From the NCBI RefSeq assembly GCF_014645615.1, contig NZ_BMMB01000007.1, forward strand, positions 351,317-415,316: DNA of 64,000 bases, written 5' to 3'. Shown in pieces: positions 45,642 through 54,168 of this stretch. A program made the translations under genes and the position numbers. Source of the stretch: Paenibacillus hunanensis (GTDB lineage: Bacteria; Bacillota; Bacilli; Paenibacillales; Paenibacillaceae). Each line of letters opens with the position of its first letter. Position 1 is the stretch's first letter. Under the pieces are notes generated by a model. It had not been told where the DNA came from. It made no database searches and saw only the letters and a program-made list of their open reading frames with translations.

Positions 45642-46408
45642 ATACTTACTACTTTATACCTCTCGAAATAATTATTTCATTATATGAAAAATTCATAATA
45701 GAAATACAGATAATTTACTAGTTACAGAGCCTATAAATCTCCATATTCGTATCTAGTTTATCAAGCTGATATAATGGAAAAAGGGTAAAACCTTGCACGA
45801 TGAAGGTAGGATTTACTCTAATCTCACGGGTTTTAAATGCATCTCTGAGGCTTTTTACAAGTAAGCAGTACAAGGATTTCAATCAAAGAAGTGGAGGTGA
45901 TTGGAGGGGAGAGTAAAAGTGATGGGATGCTAGTAACAAGTGAAGTATATTTTTATACTTTTTAGATGTAAAGCTTTGCCTTGAACTCGGATGCTTTGGC
46001 TTAGATGTTGATCATTCGCTGTTAGTGAAACGAGTACATTAGAAATATAGTAGAAGTGATGATATTAGTGCGCAATAATAGCATGAATTTAGAGTAGAAG
46101 ACCGGATTATGATATACATAGTTTACAGAATATCAACCATTATCGCATGGAAAAGGTGTATAGTTATAGTCATTTGAAGCTCGTTTTCAGGTTGAATTTC
46201 AGGTTAGAGAGATTTGTTTATGAGCTTATCTGTGAGTAGGCTTTAGTGGGAAATGAAGATTTTTAATGCGTATTAGTGATAGAGACTTGTGAGTCGTATT
46301 TTATGAAATATTTGGCTCGATTAGAGAGGTATACGGGGAATACACGAATGGATTTGGAAAGCGTGATCATCTGCATTTTATCTTTGATATAGGAGAAATA
46401 GGCAAATT
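45642..46408. other. Long AT-rich region without recognisable genes
   Basis: Together with 45043-45440 this is the longest gene-free stretch of the window (1366 bases). A 19-codon frame at 45327-45386 has GGTGGAGG before its ATG but no recognisable product. The rest is AT-rich, with stops in all frames and no clear terminator or promoter. It may be decayed DNA. Confidence 0.4.
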
Positions 46409-46966
46409 ATGAAGCAGGGAGACAAATTTAGTTGGCATCATCGTAAGCAAAGTGCCTCTGCTGTACATGCGGAGGAGAGGGAGCGGTATGATGCTGCTGC
46501 GCTTACAGCAGATGAAGTTGTTATTAGTCGGGCTGGTACTTCTGCAACGTATACTGAAACGACCTTTAGAAAAACGGTTTTTAGCAAGCAACGATTAGGT
46601 TATGGGCTTGCTGTTCTTGTGACGATTGTGCTGGGGTTAGCTTCACGCCGCTATGCAAATGCGTTGCCGCCATTCGTTGCTGACCATGCAGGAGATATGC
46701 TGTGGGCGATGATGGTGTACTGGGGATGTAGAATGCTACTATATCGCCGTTATGGGATAGCGATACTTGCTGCATTGCTATTTTGCTATGGAATCGAGTT
46801 CAGTCAGCTGTATCAGGCAGAATGGATTCGCCAGCTTCGTGATACAACGATTGGAGGGCTGGTGCTTGGGCATGGCTTTCTAGTTGTTGATCTAATTCGA
46901 TATACCGTAGGTGTAGGGCTTGCTGCTGCGTTGGACTGGCTTGCTCGTTACATGTTACGACAATAA
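46409..46966 (+). CDS. DUF2809 family membrane protein
   Basis: 185 residues. After a polar ~60-residue N-terminal extension, the family pattern is clear: 'RLGYGLAVLVTIVLGLASRRYANALPPFVADHAGDMLWAMMVYWG', 'GIEFSQLYQAEWIRQLRDTTIGGLVLGHGFLVVDLIRYTVG'. Each half carries hydrophobic helices, four in all. The family has no known function. The extension is longer than usual for these ~125-residue proteins. GGAG is about 14 bases upstream. Confidence 0.83.
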   Translation: MKQGDKFSWHHRKQSASAVHAEERERYDAAALTADEVVISRAGTSATYTETTFRKTVFSKQRLGYGLAVLVTIVLGLASRRYANALPPFVADHAGDMLWAMMVYWGCRMLLYRRYGIAILAALLFCYGIEFSQLYQAEWIRQLRDTTIGGLVLGHGFLVVDLIRYTVGVGLAAALDWLARYMLRQ

Positions 46967-46992
46967 ATAATTGAGTGATTGGAGGGTATTAT

Positions 46993-47448
46993 ATGTTTTC
47001 ACCACCATTTGAACCATCTGACTACGCATCCTCGGATGATAACGAATCATCGATTGCACCCGACCCTTCGGAATCATTGCGTCGTGAGCTGGATGGAGAA
47101 GCGGAATCCTTTATACTCAAGCTACGAGTTGATCTGTGCTGGGAGCCAGATCATGCGGTAGCTCTGCTCACGCTAATGTACTCTTATATCCATTCGACTG
47201 TTGGCGCACAGGTGCTTCATCGGAAAGTAGCTGGCGATATCTGGTTTGTCATTCAATTTATTCGAAATTGGTCTTCTCATGAAGCATTCCGCCGCGCCAA
47301 TCCGTATCCAGATGAATATTATAATGAGGTGTATGAGCTACTGCATATACTAGGAGACTGGTATTTTACAGGCGAATGTCCATTTACCCATCCCGAATCG
47401 GTAATGGAAGAGATTCGTAGCTTGCAGCAGTTTAATGGAAGAGCTTAA
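46993..47448 (+). CDS. Hypothetical protein downstream of DUF2809
   Basis: 151 residues from the ATG at 46993, which has GGAGGG seven bases upstream; an earlier in-frame start at 46975 has no site. Acidic N-terminus (Asp/Ser/Glu-rich, ~1-35) followed by a helical domain rich in Trp and Tyr ('WFVIQFIRNWSSHEAFRRANPYPDEYYNEVYELL'). No membrane helix, signal or known motif. It follows DUF2809 by 26 bases, probably as an operon. Confidence 0.65.
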   Translation: MFSPPFEPSDYASSDDNESSIAPDPSESLRRELDGEAESFILKLRVDLCWEPDHAVALLTLMYSYIHSTVGAQVLHRKVAGDIWFVIQFIRNWSSHEAFRRANPYPDEYYNEVYELLHILGDWYFTGECPFTHPESVMEEIRSLQQFNGRA

Positions 47449-47542
47449 TAGTTGCTTGATAGCAATGAATCATCGGTAGTCCTCGTATACAAGCTCTAAT
47501 ATACATTTCAGTTCATAGATCGATATATAGACATAAAATAAA

Positions 47543-47595
47543 CGTATGCCTCTATCGATCATGTCTTTAGCAGACGTGTGACCGATAGAGGCGTA
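47543..47595 (-). terminator. Hairpin between convergent genes
   Basis: ATGCCTCTATCG pairs with CGATAGAGGCGTAT (one G-T), with a further partial stem inside. On the minus strand it is followed by GTTTATTTTATG, a moderate U-rich tail, so it best fits the end of the CYTH gene. Confidence 0.6.
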
Positions 47596-47705
47596 TTGCG
47601 ATATACGTATTGGATAAAATACATAGTAACTATTTAACTAAACTTAAATTAAACGTATAAGTTAACTGTGATGAACCTGTAAATAGTCCATCGCATCAAC
47701 ACTAC

Positions 47706-48197
47706 TTATCCTTGCTTTGCCTGCTCCTGAATATCCTGCCAGAGCTGGCTATTCACATACGTGCCCTGTTCTGTGACATCTTCACCAAACCATGAAGGTG
47801 CTTGGTACGCGTGGTAATCGGCTTCACTGTCAAACTCAATTTCAATCGTGATCAATCCGTGCTGTACCGTATTATGGTAAATGTCCAGATCGTAGCTACG
47901 ACCATCCAGCTGAACCTTATGGCGCGTTTTGCGCAGTGGAATCACATGCAGACGTTCAGTTAATTGCTCGTACAGCTCGCGCCCAATCTGAAATTCAGTC
48001 TCATCGCGAGAAATTCCTTTTCCAGCCTTGTGAGTCATTGTAAAGCTTTCCTCACCATTGCTCAGCAAGCGGCGTACACGTAATGATTCATGATCGGTAG
48101 AGGCGAGATAGGTCTGATCAATCTCCTGTGTGCGAGTAATGACCAGATCGTCAGGAAGGTGAGAGAGCAGATATTTACATTCGATTTCTTTAGCCAT
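47706..48197 (-). CDS. CYTH-domain protein (triphosphate tunnel enzyme fold)
   Basis: 163 residues from the ATG at 48197, which has AGGAGG eleven bases upstream; the longer frame to 48233 has none. The ExExK signature is present as EIECK at residues 4-8, with the basic tunnel residues in 'SLRVRRLL' near 41, 'TMTHKAG' near 55 and 'RKTRHKVQLDG' near 89, and acidic 'LITIEIEFDSE' near 116. Such proteins hydrolyse inorganic or nucleoside triphosphates using metals. It is a single gene. Exact substrate unknown. Confidence 0.85.
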   Translation of the reverse strand: MAKEIECKYLLSHLPDDLVITRTQEIDQTYLASTDHESLRVRRLLSNGEESFTMTHKAGKGISRDETEFQIGRELYEQLTERLHVIPLRKTRHKVQLDGRSYDLDIYHNTVQHGLITIEIEFDSEADYHAYQAPSWFGEDVTEQGTYVNSQLWQDIQEQAKQG

Positions 48198-48439
48198 AAT
48201 GGTGGAGCCTCCTGAATGATGGGATATAGCCAATCAGCAATCGTCGCTTGTTACACCTCTCCTGCTGTAATTTTAGAATAGGAAGAATATCAGCGAATGA
48301 CAGCACGATTGAGTATCAAGCTTGCTTGCTAATTTGCAATACTATTGTGATTACTCCTATAATACTATACATATCGTAGATTTGCAGATCGTACCGATAC
48401 TATTAACCGCTGAAACCTATACATAGATGAGGTGATCCC

Positions 48440-48898
48440 ATGAGATTAGCAGAAGCATTAATTTTACGTGCAGATGTTCAGAAGCGTTACAATCAGGTCA
48501 AATCAAGATTAACTGCAAATGCCAAAGTGCAGGAGGGCGATACGCCACCCGAGAAGCCAGAGGAGCTGCTGCGTGAACTGGAACAGCTACTGAAGGAGCA
48601 GGGCTCACTCGTACGCCGTATTAATCGTACTAACTGTGCAGTGGCATTTGATGAGAAACGTACGATTGCCGATGCACTCGCTGATCGAGATATACTGGCG
48701 CAGCATCGCCATGCACTGACCGAGCTGATTGAATCCGCAAGTGTACGTCAGGATCGATTCACACGCACAGAGCTTCGTTATGTATCTACTGTTGATATCG
48801 CCACACTCCAGCGCCAAGCGGATCAGCTGGCAAAAGAATACCGTGAACTGGATATTCGTTTGCAGGAGCTGAATTGGAGTACCGAATTAGTGGATTGA
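48440..48898 (+). CDS. DIP1984 family protein
   Basis: 152 residues beginning MRLAEALILRADVQKRYNQVKSRL and containing 'RRINRTNCAVAFDEKRTIADALADRDIL' and 'TELRYVSTVDIATLQRQADQLAKEYRELDIRLQELNW', the recognisable DIP1984 pattern. The protein is almost wholly helical, probably a coiled-coil bundle. GAGGTGA lies upstream of the ATG. Function unknown; it is sometimes labelled septicolysin-like without proof. A highly structured intergenic element follows 88 bases later. Confidence 0.83.
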   Translation: MRLAEALILRADVQKRYNQVKSRLTANAKVQEGDTPPEKPEELLRELEQLLKEQGSLVRRINRTNCAVAFDEKRTIADALADRDILAQHRHALTELIESASVRQDRFTRTELRYVSTVDIATLQRQADQLAKEYRELDIRLQELNWSTELVD

Positions 48899-48985
48899 TT
48901 ATGATCATGAGCTACAGGATCATGATCGATTAGATAGACGGATTGCATATGATCCATTAAACCAAAAACTGAACGAGCAACTCTA

Positions 48986-49202
48986 TACTCTCTGTCAGCA
49001 GGTAATGATCTCATGAAGCGAGCACGAACCGCCAACTGGTTAAGTTGGACTTGCGGTAAGGATGAGGGGCCATCCTGAGGTTCAATTCCTCATGTACAAT
49101 TTTGCCTTGTAAAGTGACAAATGTACATCTTACACATAACGATTTACTACCGTGTGCTGGTCATATGATCATGAGGGCGGGTTTGGGGTTTGACAGAGAG
49201 TA
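48986..49202 (+). ncRNA. Structured 217-nt element: candidate noncoding RNA (or MITE)
   Basis: Three nested stems close the element: TACTCTCTGTCA (48986-48997) with TGACAGAGAGTA (49191-49202), CTCATGA (49010-49016) with TCATGAG (49169-49175), and AGCAC (49021-49025) with GTGCT (49154-49158). Inside are four hairpins in a row: CCGC-CAACT/AGTTG-GCGG (49029-49056), GGATG/CATCC (49060-49075), TGAGG/CCTCA with the T-loop TTCAATT (49076-49092), and TGTACA-TTT/AAA-TGTACA (49093-49127). It has no coding frame with a ribosome site. The ends read TA-CTCTCTGTCA...TGACAGAGAG-TA, so a TA-flanked miniature transposon is an alternative. Strand is a guess based on the T-loop. Confidence 0.55.
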
Positions 49203-49298
49203 AGTGGATGAAAGATTGGGGAGTATTAGAGATTTGCTAGCAAGTAGTGTACAATACATAGTAAGATTCATTGAGAACGATTATCAGGAGGTTTATTT

Positions 49299-49871
49299 AT
49301 GTCAATATCCGAAACGATTCGCAATCGCCGTTCGATCGGTAAAGTGAAGCCCGATCCGATTTCTCGTACGCATATCGAACAAATTCTAGAAGCAGGCATC
49401 TGGGCGCCTAACCATCGCCTGACAGAGCCGTGGAAATTTTTTGTGCTGGAAGGCGATGGACGCTATAAGCTGGGCGATGCACTGGCTAATGTTGCACGTG
49501 CCGAAGGCGCAGATGAAGACAAAGCAGCCTCCGCGCGCAGTAAAGTGGAGCGTGCGCCTGTCATTATTGCCGTCGCTGTCGAGCCTGTCGATAACTCGAA
49601 GGTGATTGAGCTTGAAGAATACGGTGCTGTATTCGCAGCGATTCAAAATATGCTGTTAGAGATTCATGAGCTCGGGCTTGGCGCAGTCTGGAGAAGTGGT
49701 GAGCCTTGCTACCATGTAGAAATGAACAAAGCCTTCGGTCTTAGCGAAAAAGGCAAAATGCTCGGCTTTATCTATCTAGGTGTTCCTGAACGTACCGATC
49801 AGACGAGCAAACGTACACCATTTGCTGAGAAAACAGAATGGATTACGACGTATCCAACAACAAGTAATTAA
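49299..49871 (+). CDS. Nitroreductase family flavoprotein
   Basis: 190 residues. FMN-binding pattern of the family: 'SISETIRNRRSIGKVKPDPI' at the start, 'ILEAGIWAPNHRLTEPWKFFVL' near 29-50, 'YGAVFAAIQNMLLEIHELGLGAVWRSG' near 109 and 'MLGFIYLGVPER' near 156. It should reduce a small electrophile using NAD(P)H in the cytoplasm. GGAGG lies upstream of the ATG. It is closest in layout to the short YdjA-type nitroreductases. Substrate unknown. Confidence 0.9.
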   Translation: MSISETIRNRRSIGKVKPDPISRTHIEQILEAGIWAPNHRLTEPWKFFVLEGDGRYKLGDALANVARAEGADEDKAASARSKVERAPVIIAVAVEPVDNSKVIELEEYGAVFAAIQNMLLEIHELGLGAVWRSGEPCYHVEMNKAFGLSEKGKMLGFIYLGVPERTDQTSKRTPFAEKTEWITTYPTTSN

Positions 49872-49980
49872 TCGTTACTTTTGATCGGTCGCAATGATTT
49901 TTGACCAATAACAATGATCTTCGATCAATCACAATAATCATAGAAGCAACACGTTAGAAAGTAATGCAGGAGGTGAATGT

Positions 49981-50310
49981 ATGGCATTATACGCTCCCGT
50001 TTGTCCTTGCTGTCAGCATGTATTCACCAAGCAGGAAGCCCGTATGCTCACCAAAGCAAGTGCTCGTGACGATGGCTTTTGTCCAGCATGCTATGCAGAG
50101 CTGTATCCGACGAGAGGCTCACGTGCTATCGTTTCCGGTATATCTCTGGCTGTAGGGTTGCTAGTGCTTACGATCTGCCTGTGGAATGGAGGAACGCTGG
50201 CTACCATCGGTGTACTAATTGCTGTTGCCGTTCAGCTCGTTGTCAATTATACGCTTCGACCACTATTCTATTCCTATCAAGCGTATGACGAACCGTTATT
50301 CAAGCTGTAG
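49981..50310 (+). CDS. Small zinc-ribbon membrane protein
   Basis: 109 residues. Two cysteine pairs, 'CPCC' near residue 8 and 'CPAC' near 35, can form a zinc ribbon; two hydrophobic helices follow (~52-70 and 73-90). AGGAGGTGA precedes the ATG, an excellent ribosome site. Architecture: cytoplasmic zinc ribbon tethered to the membrane. No family name recognised. A terminator follows. Confidence 0.72.
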   Translation: MALYAPVCPCCQHVFTKQEARMLTKASARDDGFCPACYAELYPTRGSRAIVSGISLAVGLLVLTICLWNGGTLATIGVLIAVAVQLVVNYTLRPLFYSYQAYDEPLFKL

Positions 50311-50361
50311 TAGTACGAATGATAGACAATACGAATCAAGCCCGACTTAGAAAATATCACC

Positions 50362-50413
50362 AAAAGCAGTATGTTGCGCAGACATAGACCGTCTGTGGCA
50401 ACAGCTGCTTTTT
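50362..50413. terminator. Two-tier terminator hairpin
   Basis: AAAAGCAG...TTGC pairs with GCAA...CTGCTTTT, with an inner CAGAC/GTCTG stem, then T5. It follows the zinc-ribbon gene by about 50 bases. Confidence 0.82.
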
Positions 50414-50569
50414 ATTTGGTACGAATAACAATTTGACACACAATCGTCTAAAAGAACGATATACATCGCTATGCTACGTAACACTTCTGACAAAAACACG
50501 GTTAACCCTGCCCTCCGTTTGTGGTAAGATGGGACACGACCACAAATCAAGGAAAACGGAGACTATATC

Positions 50570-52366
50570 ATGACACATAAATCCAGCTCCAATTCGGGGA
50601 GCTCTCAACCAGGCCGTAAGCGAGGGCGCGATCAAGCGACATCGTCACATGCAAAGCCTCGTACTGCAAAGTCCGGCTCACGCCAAGAACATTCATCCAC
50701 TCATCGTTCCGCAGGCTCTCAGAGCAAGTCGGATTCCTATACGTCTAAAAAACAGCACGCTAAAGGTGCATCCCATGCTGGAGCGCCATCTAACCGTTCT
50801 GCCGAAGCGAAACGAACACAATCTGGCACAACGCAGCAGAAGTCTACCAATGCAAGTACGTCACGTCATAAAACAGACTTCCAATCGTCACAACCAAAGT
50901 CTGGACATTCGGCAAGCCATAAGCCCAATAACTACAAAGCACGTCAATCCTCCCCATCCAAGCGTCCCACAAAGTCTGCTCCTGCACGCGATCATGCGGA
51001 AGAACTGCAAGTGGGCGATCCGATTATCGTAACGATCAAGCGTCTGGGGATTAACGGAGAAGGTGTAGGCTATTATCGCCGCAAAGCCGTCTTCATCGAC
51101 GGTGCATTACCTGGTGAAGTGATCAAGGCTAATGTAACTGAGGTTCAGCACAAATTTATCAAAGCCACAATTCGCGAGCTTGAAAAGAAATCACCACAGC
51201 GTATTGAGCCGCCTTGTCCGGTATTCGACGTGTGTGGTGGCTGTCAGATTCAGCATATTTCCTATGAAGGACAGCTACAGGCGAAAACAGATATCGTACG
51301 CGAAGCCTTTGCACGCTATACGGAGCTGGATGCGGTGAAGATCAAGCCGATGCTCGGTATGGAGCACCCATGGGCATATCGGAATAAAGCCCAGTTACAG
51401 CTAGATCGTGAAGGAAACGGTGCTGTGATCGCTGGACTGTATGAGATGAACAGCCATCGGATCGTCGATATTAGCGGCTGCCCCATCCAGCATCCACAGG
51501 TGAATAGCACCATCGAAACGGTTAAAACCGTGCTTCAAGAGCTGAACATTCCTCTCTATACGGATAAAGAAGCTCGCGATGGTGTGAAAACGGTCGTTGT
51601 ACGTTACGGCTTCCAGTCGAACGAGCTACAAATCACGCTGATCACCACATCAAGCCAGCTTCCACGTCAGGAAGAATTGATCGAACGTCTGCGTGCCGCA
51701 CTGCCAGATCTGTCCGGCATTGCGATGAATATCAATACCAAGCGCACCTCGCTTATTTTCGGCGAGCATACGACTACGCTATGGGGAAAAGAAGCTATGG
51801 TCGAGTCGCTGGGTGATCTGGAATTTGCCCTGTCCCCAAGAGCGTTCTTCCAGCTGAATCCGCAGCAGACGATCAAGCTATACGAATCGGTTCGTGCGGC
51901 TGCCGCATTAACAGGTAAAGAAACGGTGATCGATGCTTATTGTGGAACAGGTACGATCGGTCTGTGGCTCGCGCCGTATGCGAAGGAGGTACATGGTATC
52001 GAGACGATCGCAGAGGCAGCGGAGGATGCCACTCGGAATGCAGCACGTAATGGACGGACAAATGCGACATTCCATGTAGGGAAGGCAGAGGAATTATTAC
52101 CACGCTGGGTGAAAAAAGGCATGAGCCCCGATGTGATCATCGCCGATCCGCCGCGTACCGGCTTGGAGCAGGAATTTCTAAATACCGTACTCAAGACGAA
52201 GCCAGATCGTATGGTATATGTATCGTGTAATCCATCGACACTGGCGAAGGATTGTAAGGTGCTACTGGATGGCGGATATGAGGTTCAGTGGGTACAGCCG
52301 GTAGATATGTTCCCGCAGACGAGTCATGTGGAGGCAGTGACGTTGTTAGTGCGCAAGAACACTTAA
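50570..52366 (+). CDS. rlmD: 23S rRNA (uracil-5)-methyltransferase, RlmD/RumA type, with long basic N-terminal extension
   Basis: 598 residues, about 140 longer than the usual ~455. Residues 1-145 are low-complexity Ser/Lys/His/Gln-rich and should be disordered. The normal enzyme follows: TRAM domain (~147-205), iron-sulfur cysteines C216, C222, C225 and C304, SAM loop 'DAYCGTGTIG' (455-464), 'IIADPPRTG' near 523 and catalytic C553 in 'VYVSCNPSTLA'. All catalytic parts are intact. It methylates uracil C5 in 23S rRNA in the cytoplasm. CGGAG precedes the ATG and a terminator follows. Confidence 0.93.
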   Translation: MTHKSSSNSGSSQPGRKRGRDQATSSHAKPRTAKSGSRQEHSSTHRSAGSQSKSDSYTSKKQHAKGASHAGAPSNRSAEAKRTQSGTTQQKSTNASTSRHKTDFQSSQPKSGHSASHKPNNYKARQSSPSKRPTKSAPARDHAEELQVGDPIIVTIKRLGINGEGVGYYRRKAVFIDGALPGEVIKANVTEVQHKFIKATIRELEKKSPQRIEPPCPVFDVCGGCQIQHISYEGQLQAKTDIVREAFARYTELDAVKIKPMLGMEHPWAYRNKAQLQLDREGNGAVIAGLYEMNSHRIVDISGCPIQHPQVNSTIETVKTVLQELNIPLYTDKEARDGVKTVVVRYGFQSNELQITLITTSSQLPRQEELIERLRAALPDLSGIAMNINTKRTSLIFGEHTTTLWGKEAMVESLGDLEFALSPRAFFQLNPQQTIKLYESVRAAAALTGKETVIDAYCGTGTIGLWLAPYAKEVHGIETIAEAAEDATRNAARNGRTNATFHVGKAEELLPRWVKKGMSPDVIIADPPRTGLEQEFLNTVLKTKPDRMVYVSCNPSTLAKDCKVLLDGGYEVQWVQPVDMFPQTSHVEAVTLLVRKNT

Positions 52367-52389
52367 AGTAAGAGAGATATTGACCAAAG

Positions 52390-52424
52390 AATAAAGAGAG
52401 GGGATATACTTCTCTCTTTATTTT
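52390..52424. terminator. Terminator of the rRNA methyltransferase gene
   Basis: AATAAAGAGAG (52390-52400) is the exact complement of CTCTCTTTATT (52412-52422), followed by T-rich sequence. Confidence 0.85.
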
Positions 52425-52562
52425 AATTAAACAGCTACCTAAATTTAAACGACATAATGATTGTGCTTGAGGATCGATTTTAATGAATAGAGGAATAGCT
52501 AATCACATCGTATATGCTATCTAATAAAAGTAAGACTAATTTGAAAGTAAAGAGGAGTCCAG

Positions 52563-53066
52563 ATGATTGATTTTCTGAAAAACAAAGAGATGCACGCATA
52601 CAATCAGTTGATGGCAGTAGCCGAACGACCTGATTTTTTATTTTCTAATGATAGCAGTCAATATCATGCTGAAGCTAACTACAATATGTATACGATTCAA
52701 AAGCTAAACAAACTAATTAAGAATAATAACATTTCGATAACTGAGCTCGAACAGATTTTTAATTTTATTGAACATTCATGGACAGTTTATTTGAGTACAT
52801 ATTTTACATCGAAGTCTTTTATTTTTTATGCGTGGGGAGATTATCAGATTCCTGCTCTTCGGCTGTCTGTCGTTTCGTTTCATGAAGATTTGGAGCTGCC
52901 CTTCAGATGTGCGTTAGATAAGACAGATTACTTAGCTCAAGTTATGACTTCGTATTATGAGGAGCTACAGCTTGATCAGAATGTGATAGCTAAAGCAGGC
53001 TGCAATGAGATCCAGATAGAAAGCTCCTACCTACTAACTGTGTATTCAAAAGTGATTAGATGCTAG
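52563..53066 (+). CDS. Hypothetical protein, unknown
   Basis: 167 residues, soluble, with no signal peptide. AGAGGAG lies upstream of the ATG. The N-terminal half is helical and Asn-rich ('NNISITELEQIFNFIEHSW'), the C-terminal half has alternating strands ('YQIPALRLSVVSFHEDLELPF'). It resembles small immunity-type proteins in general feel, but no motif supports that. Somewhat AT-rich relative to the preceding gene. Confidence 0.6.
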   Translation: MIDFLKNKEMHAYNQLMAVAERPDFLFSNDSSQYHAEANYNMYTIQKLNKLIKNNNISITELEQIFNFIEHSWTVYLSTYFTSKSFIFYAWGDYQIPALRLSVVSFHEDLELPFRCALDKTDYLAQVMTSYYEELQLDQNVIAKAGCNEIQIESSYLLTVYSKVIRC

Positions 53067-53119
53067 AGTAAGACGTTTTGGCAAGTGAATGCATAGCAGA
53101 GGTAGCTATGATTAGACAT

Positions 53120-53145
53120 AACAAAAGGGGCTTATCGCCCCCTAT
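53120..53145. terminator. Small GC-rich terminator between convergent genes
   Basis: GGGGC-TTATC-GCCCC with an A-run before and, on the minus strand, TTTTG after. It lies eight bases from the end of the acetyltransferase gene on the minus strand. Confidence 0.7.
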
Positions 53146-53153
53146 TGTATTGC

Positions 53154-54077
53154 TTAATTTAGCTGTATAAAATACCTTATTTCTTCACTATCTACGTGGA
53201 AACCAACAGACTGATACAAGGATAAAGCGAACTGATTGGTCGTCACCACTTCCAGATGGCCAGAGTGTAATTCGTTAGTTTTCAGATAGATTAGCGCTTG
53301 TACAAGTAAATATTTGGCTAAACCGCGGTTTCTCCATGACTTGCGCACGAAGACATCTTCGATGATGCCATAATCATCTTCCTGCCATGCCATGAGTCCG
53401 CCGACGATGGTACCTGCGTGACGAATGACCATAGATGTCCAGTGTCGGTTACTTTTGTATTCAGCTAATCGCCCTGGAATGAGTGGAGCATCTGGCCAAA
53501 TCTCCATTTCTACATCCAGATATTCTTGTTCCTCGCCAGCACTTCCCATTTTCCAATATGAGAACTCAAAGCCTTCAGGAAGCTGTACATCAATAATAGA
53601 TTCATTCAAATCTCGATTCATACCATATAAACGATTCAGAGGAGCATAGCCCTTTTGCACAAAAAATTCATTATTAGCTACTTCTGTGGAATCATTGCCC
53701 ACACACAGCATTGTCTCATATTCACGCGACAAGCCTTCTTTTAATTGCTTCGCTCGTATGTAAAGCTTCTGATACATAGCATGGAGTAGAGCGTAATCCT
53801 GTTCTCGGTCAGGAGTTGTTTTGAGATTAATGTAGATCGAATGGCATGTATCTACTGCACGACCGGGTGGTATACTATTCACGATGCTAACCTGCCCCTT
53901 CGCAATCATCTTTCCTGCTTCAAACGCACAATACACATTACACCAGTTCTCTTCTTCGCCGACCCACCAGAATACAGCATATTCCTGAGCAGTAACAGCT
54001 TGATGCAATTCGCCGAGTAAAGATATGTCTTGCTTTTGAAAATGACGAATAATTAATTCTGTTGATGCTTCGTTCAA
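53154..54077 (-). CDS. Tandem-GNAT acetyltransferase
   Basis: 307 residues starting at a TTG with GAGGGAG about eight bases upstream. Two GNAT halves: residues ~8-150 (degenerate, 'IIRHFQKQDISLLGELHQ') and ~165-305, where the acetyl-CoA loop 'EDVFVRKSWRNRGLAKYLLVQALIYLK' and 'LEVVTTNQFALSLYQSVGF' are well preserved. This two-domain layout is common in Bacillales acetyltransferases of unknown acceptor. It is the last ordinary-composition gene before the AT-rich nuclease cassette. Confidence 0.85.
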   Translation of the reverse strand: MNEASTELIIRHFQKQDISLLGELHQAVTAQEYAVFWWVGEEENWCNVYCAFEAGKMIAKGQVSIVNSIPPGRAVDTCHSIYINLKTTPDREQDYALLHAMYQKLYIRAKQLKEGLSREYETMLCVGNDSTEVANNEFFVQKGYAPLNRLYGMNRDLNESIIDVQLPEGFEFSYWKMGSAGEEQEYLDVEMEIWPDAPLIPGRLAEYKSNRHWTSMVIRHAGTIVGGLMAWQEDDYGIIEDVFVRKSWRNRGLAKYLLVQALIYLKTNELHSGHLEVVTTNQFALSLYQSVGFHVDSEEIRYFIQLN

Positions 54078-54168
54078 AATAATCTCCCTCTCAGTCTTGG
54101 GGAGCTTCGCAGGTTGCAGGGCTAGTTATACGATCAATTAACTGAAATTATTGAGTACCCTCGTATTC

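Noticed and set aside
45396..45671. Open frame of 91 codons dominated by Val-Asn-Pro repeats
   Set aside because: It is produced by the 9-bp tandem repeat, whose unit is a multiple of three; the GTG start directly abuts AGGAGG and no non-repetitive domain exists.
49029..49092. tRNA or tRNA pseudogene suggested by a D-arm-like hairpin and a T-loop TTCAATT
   Set aside because: No acceptor stem pairs across it and the anticodon-like arms do not fit; the hairpins belong to the larger 217-nt structure.
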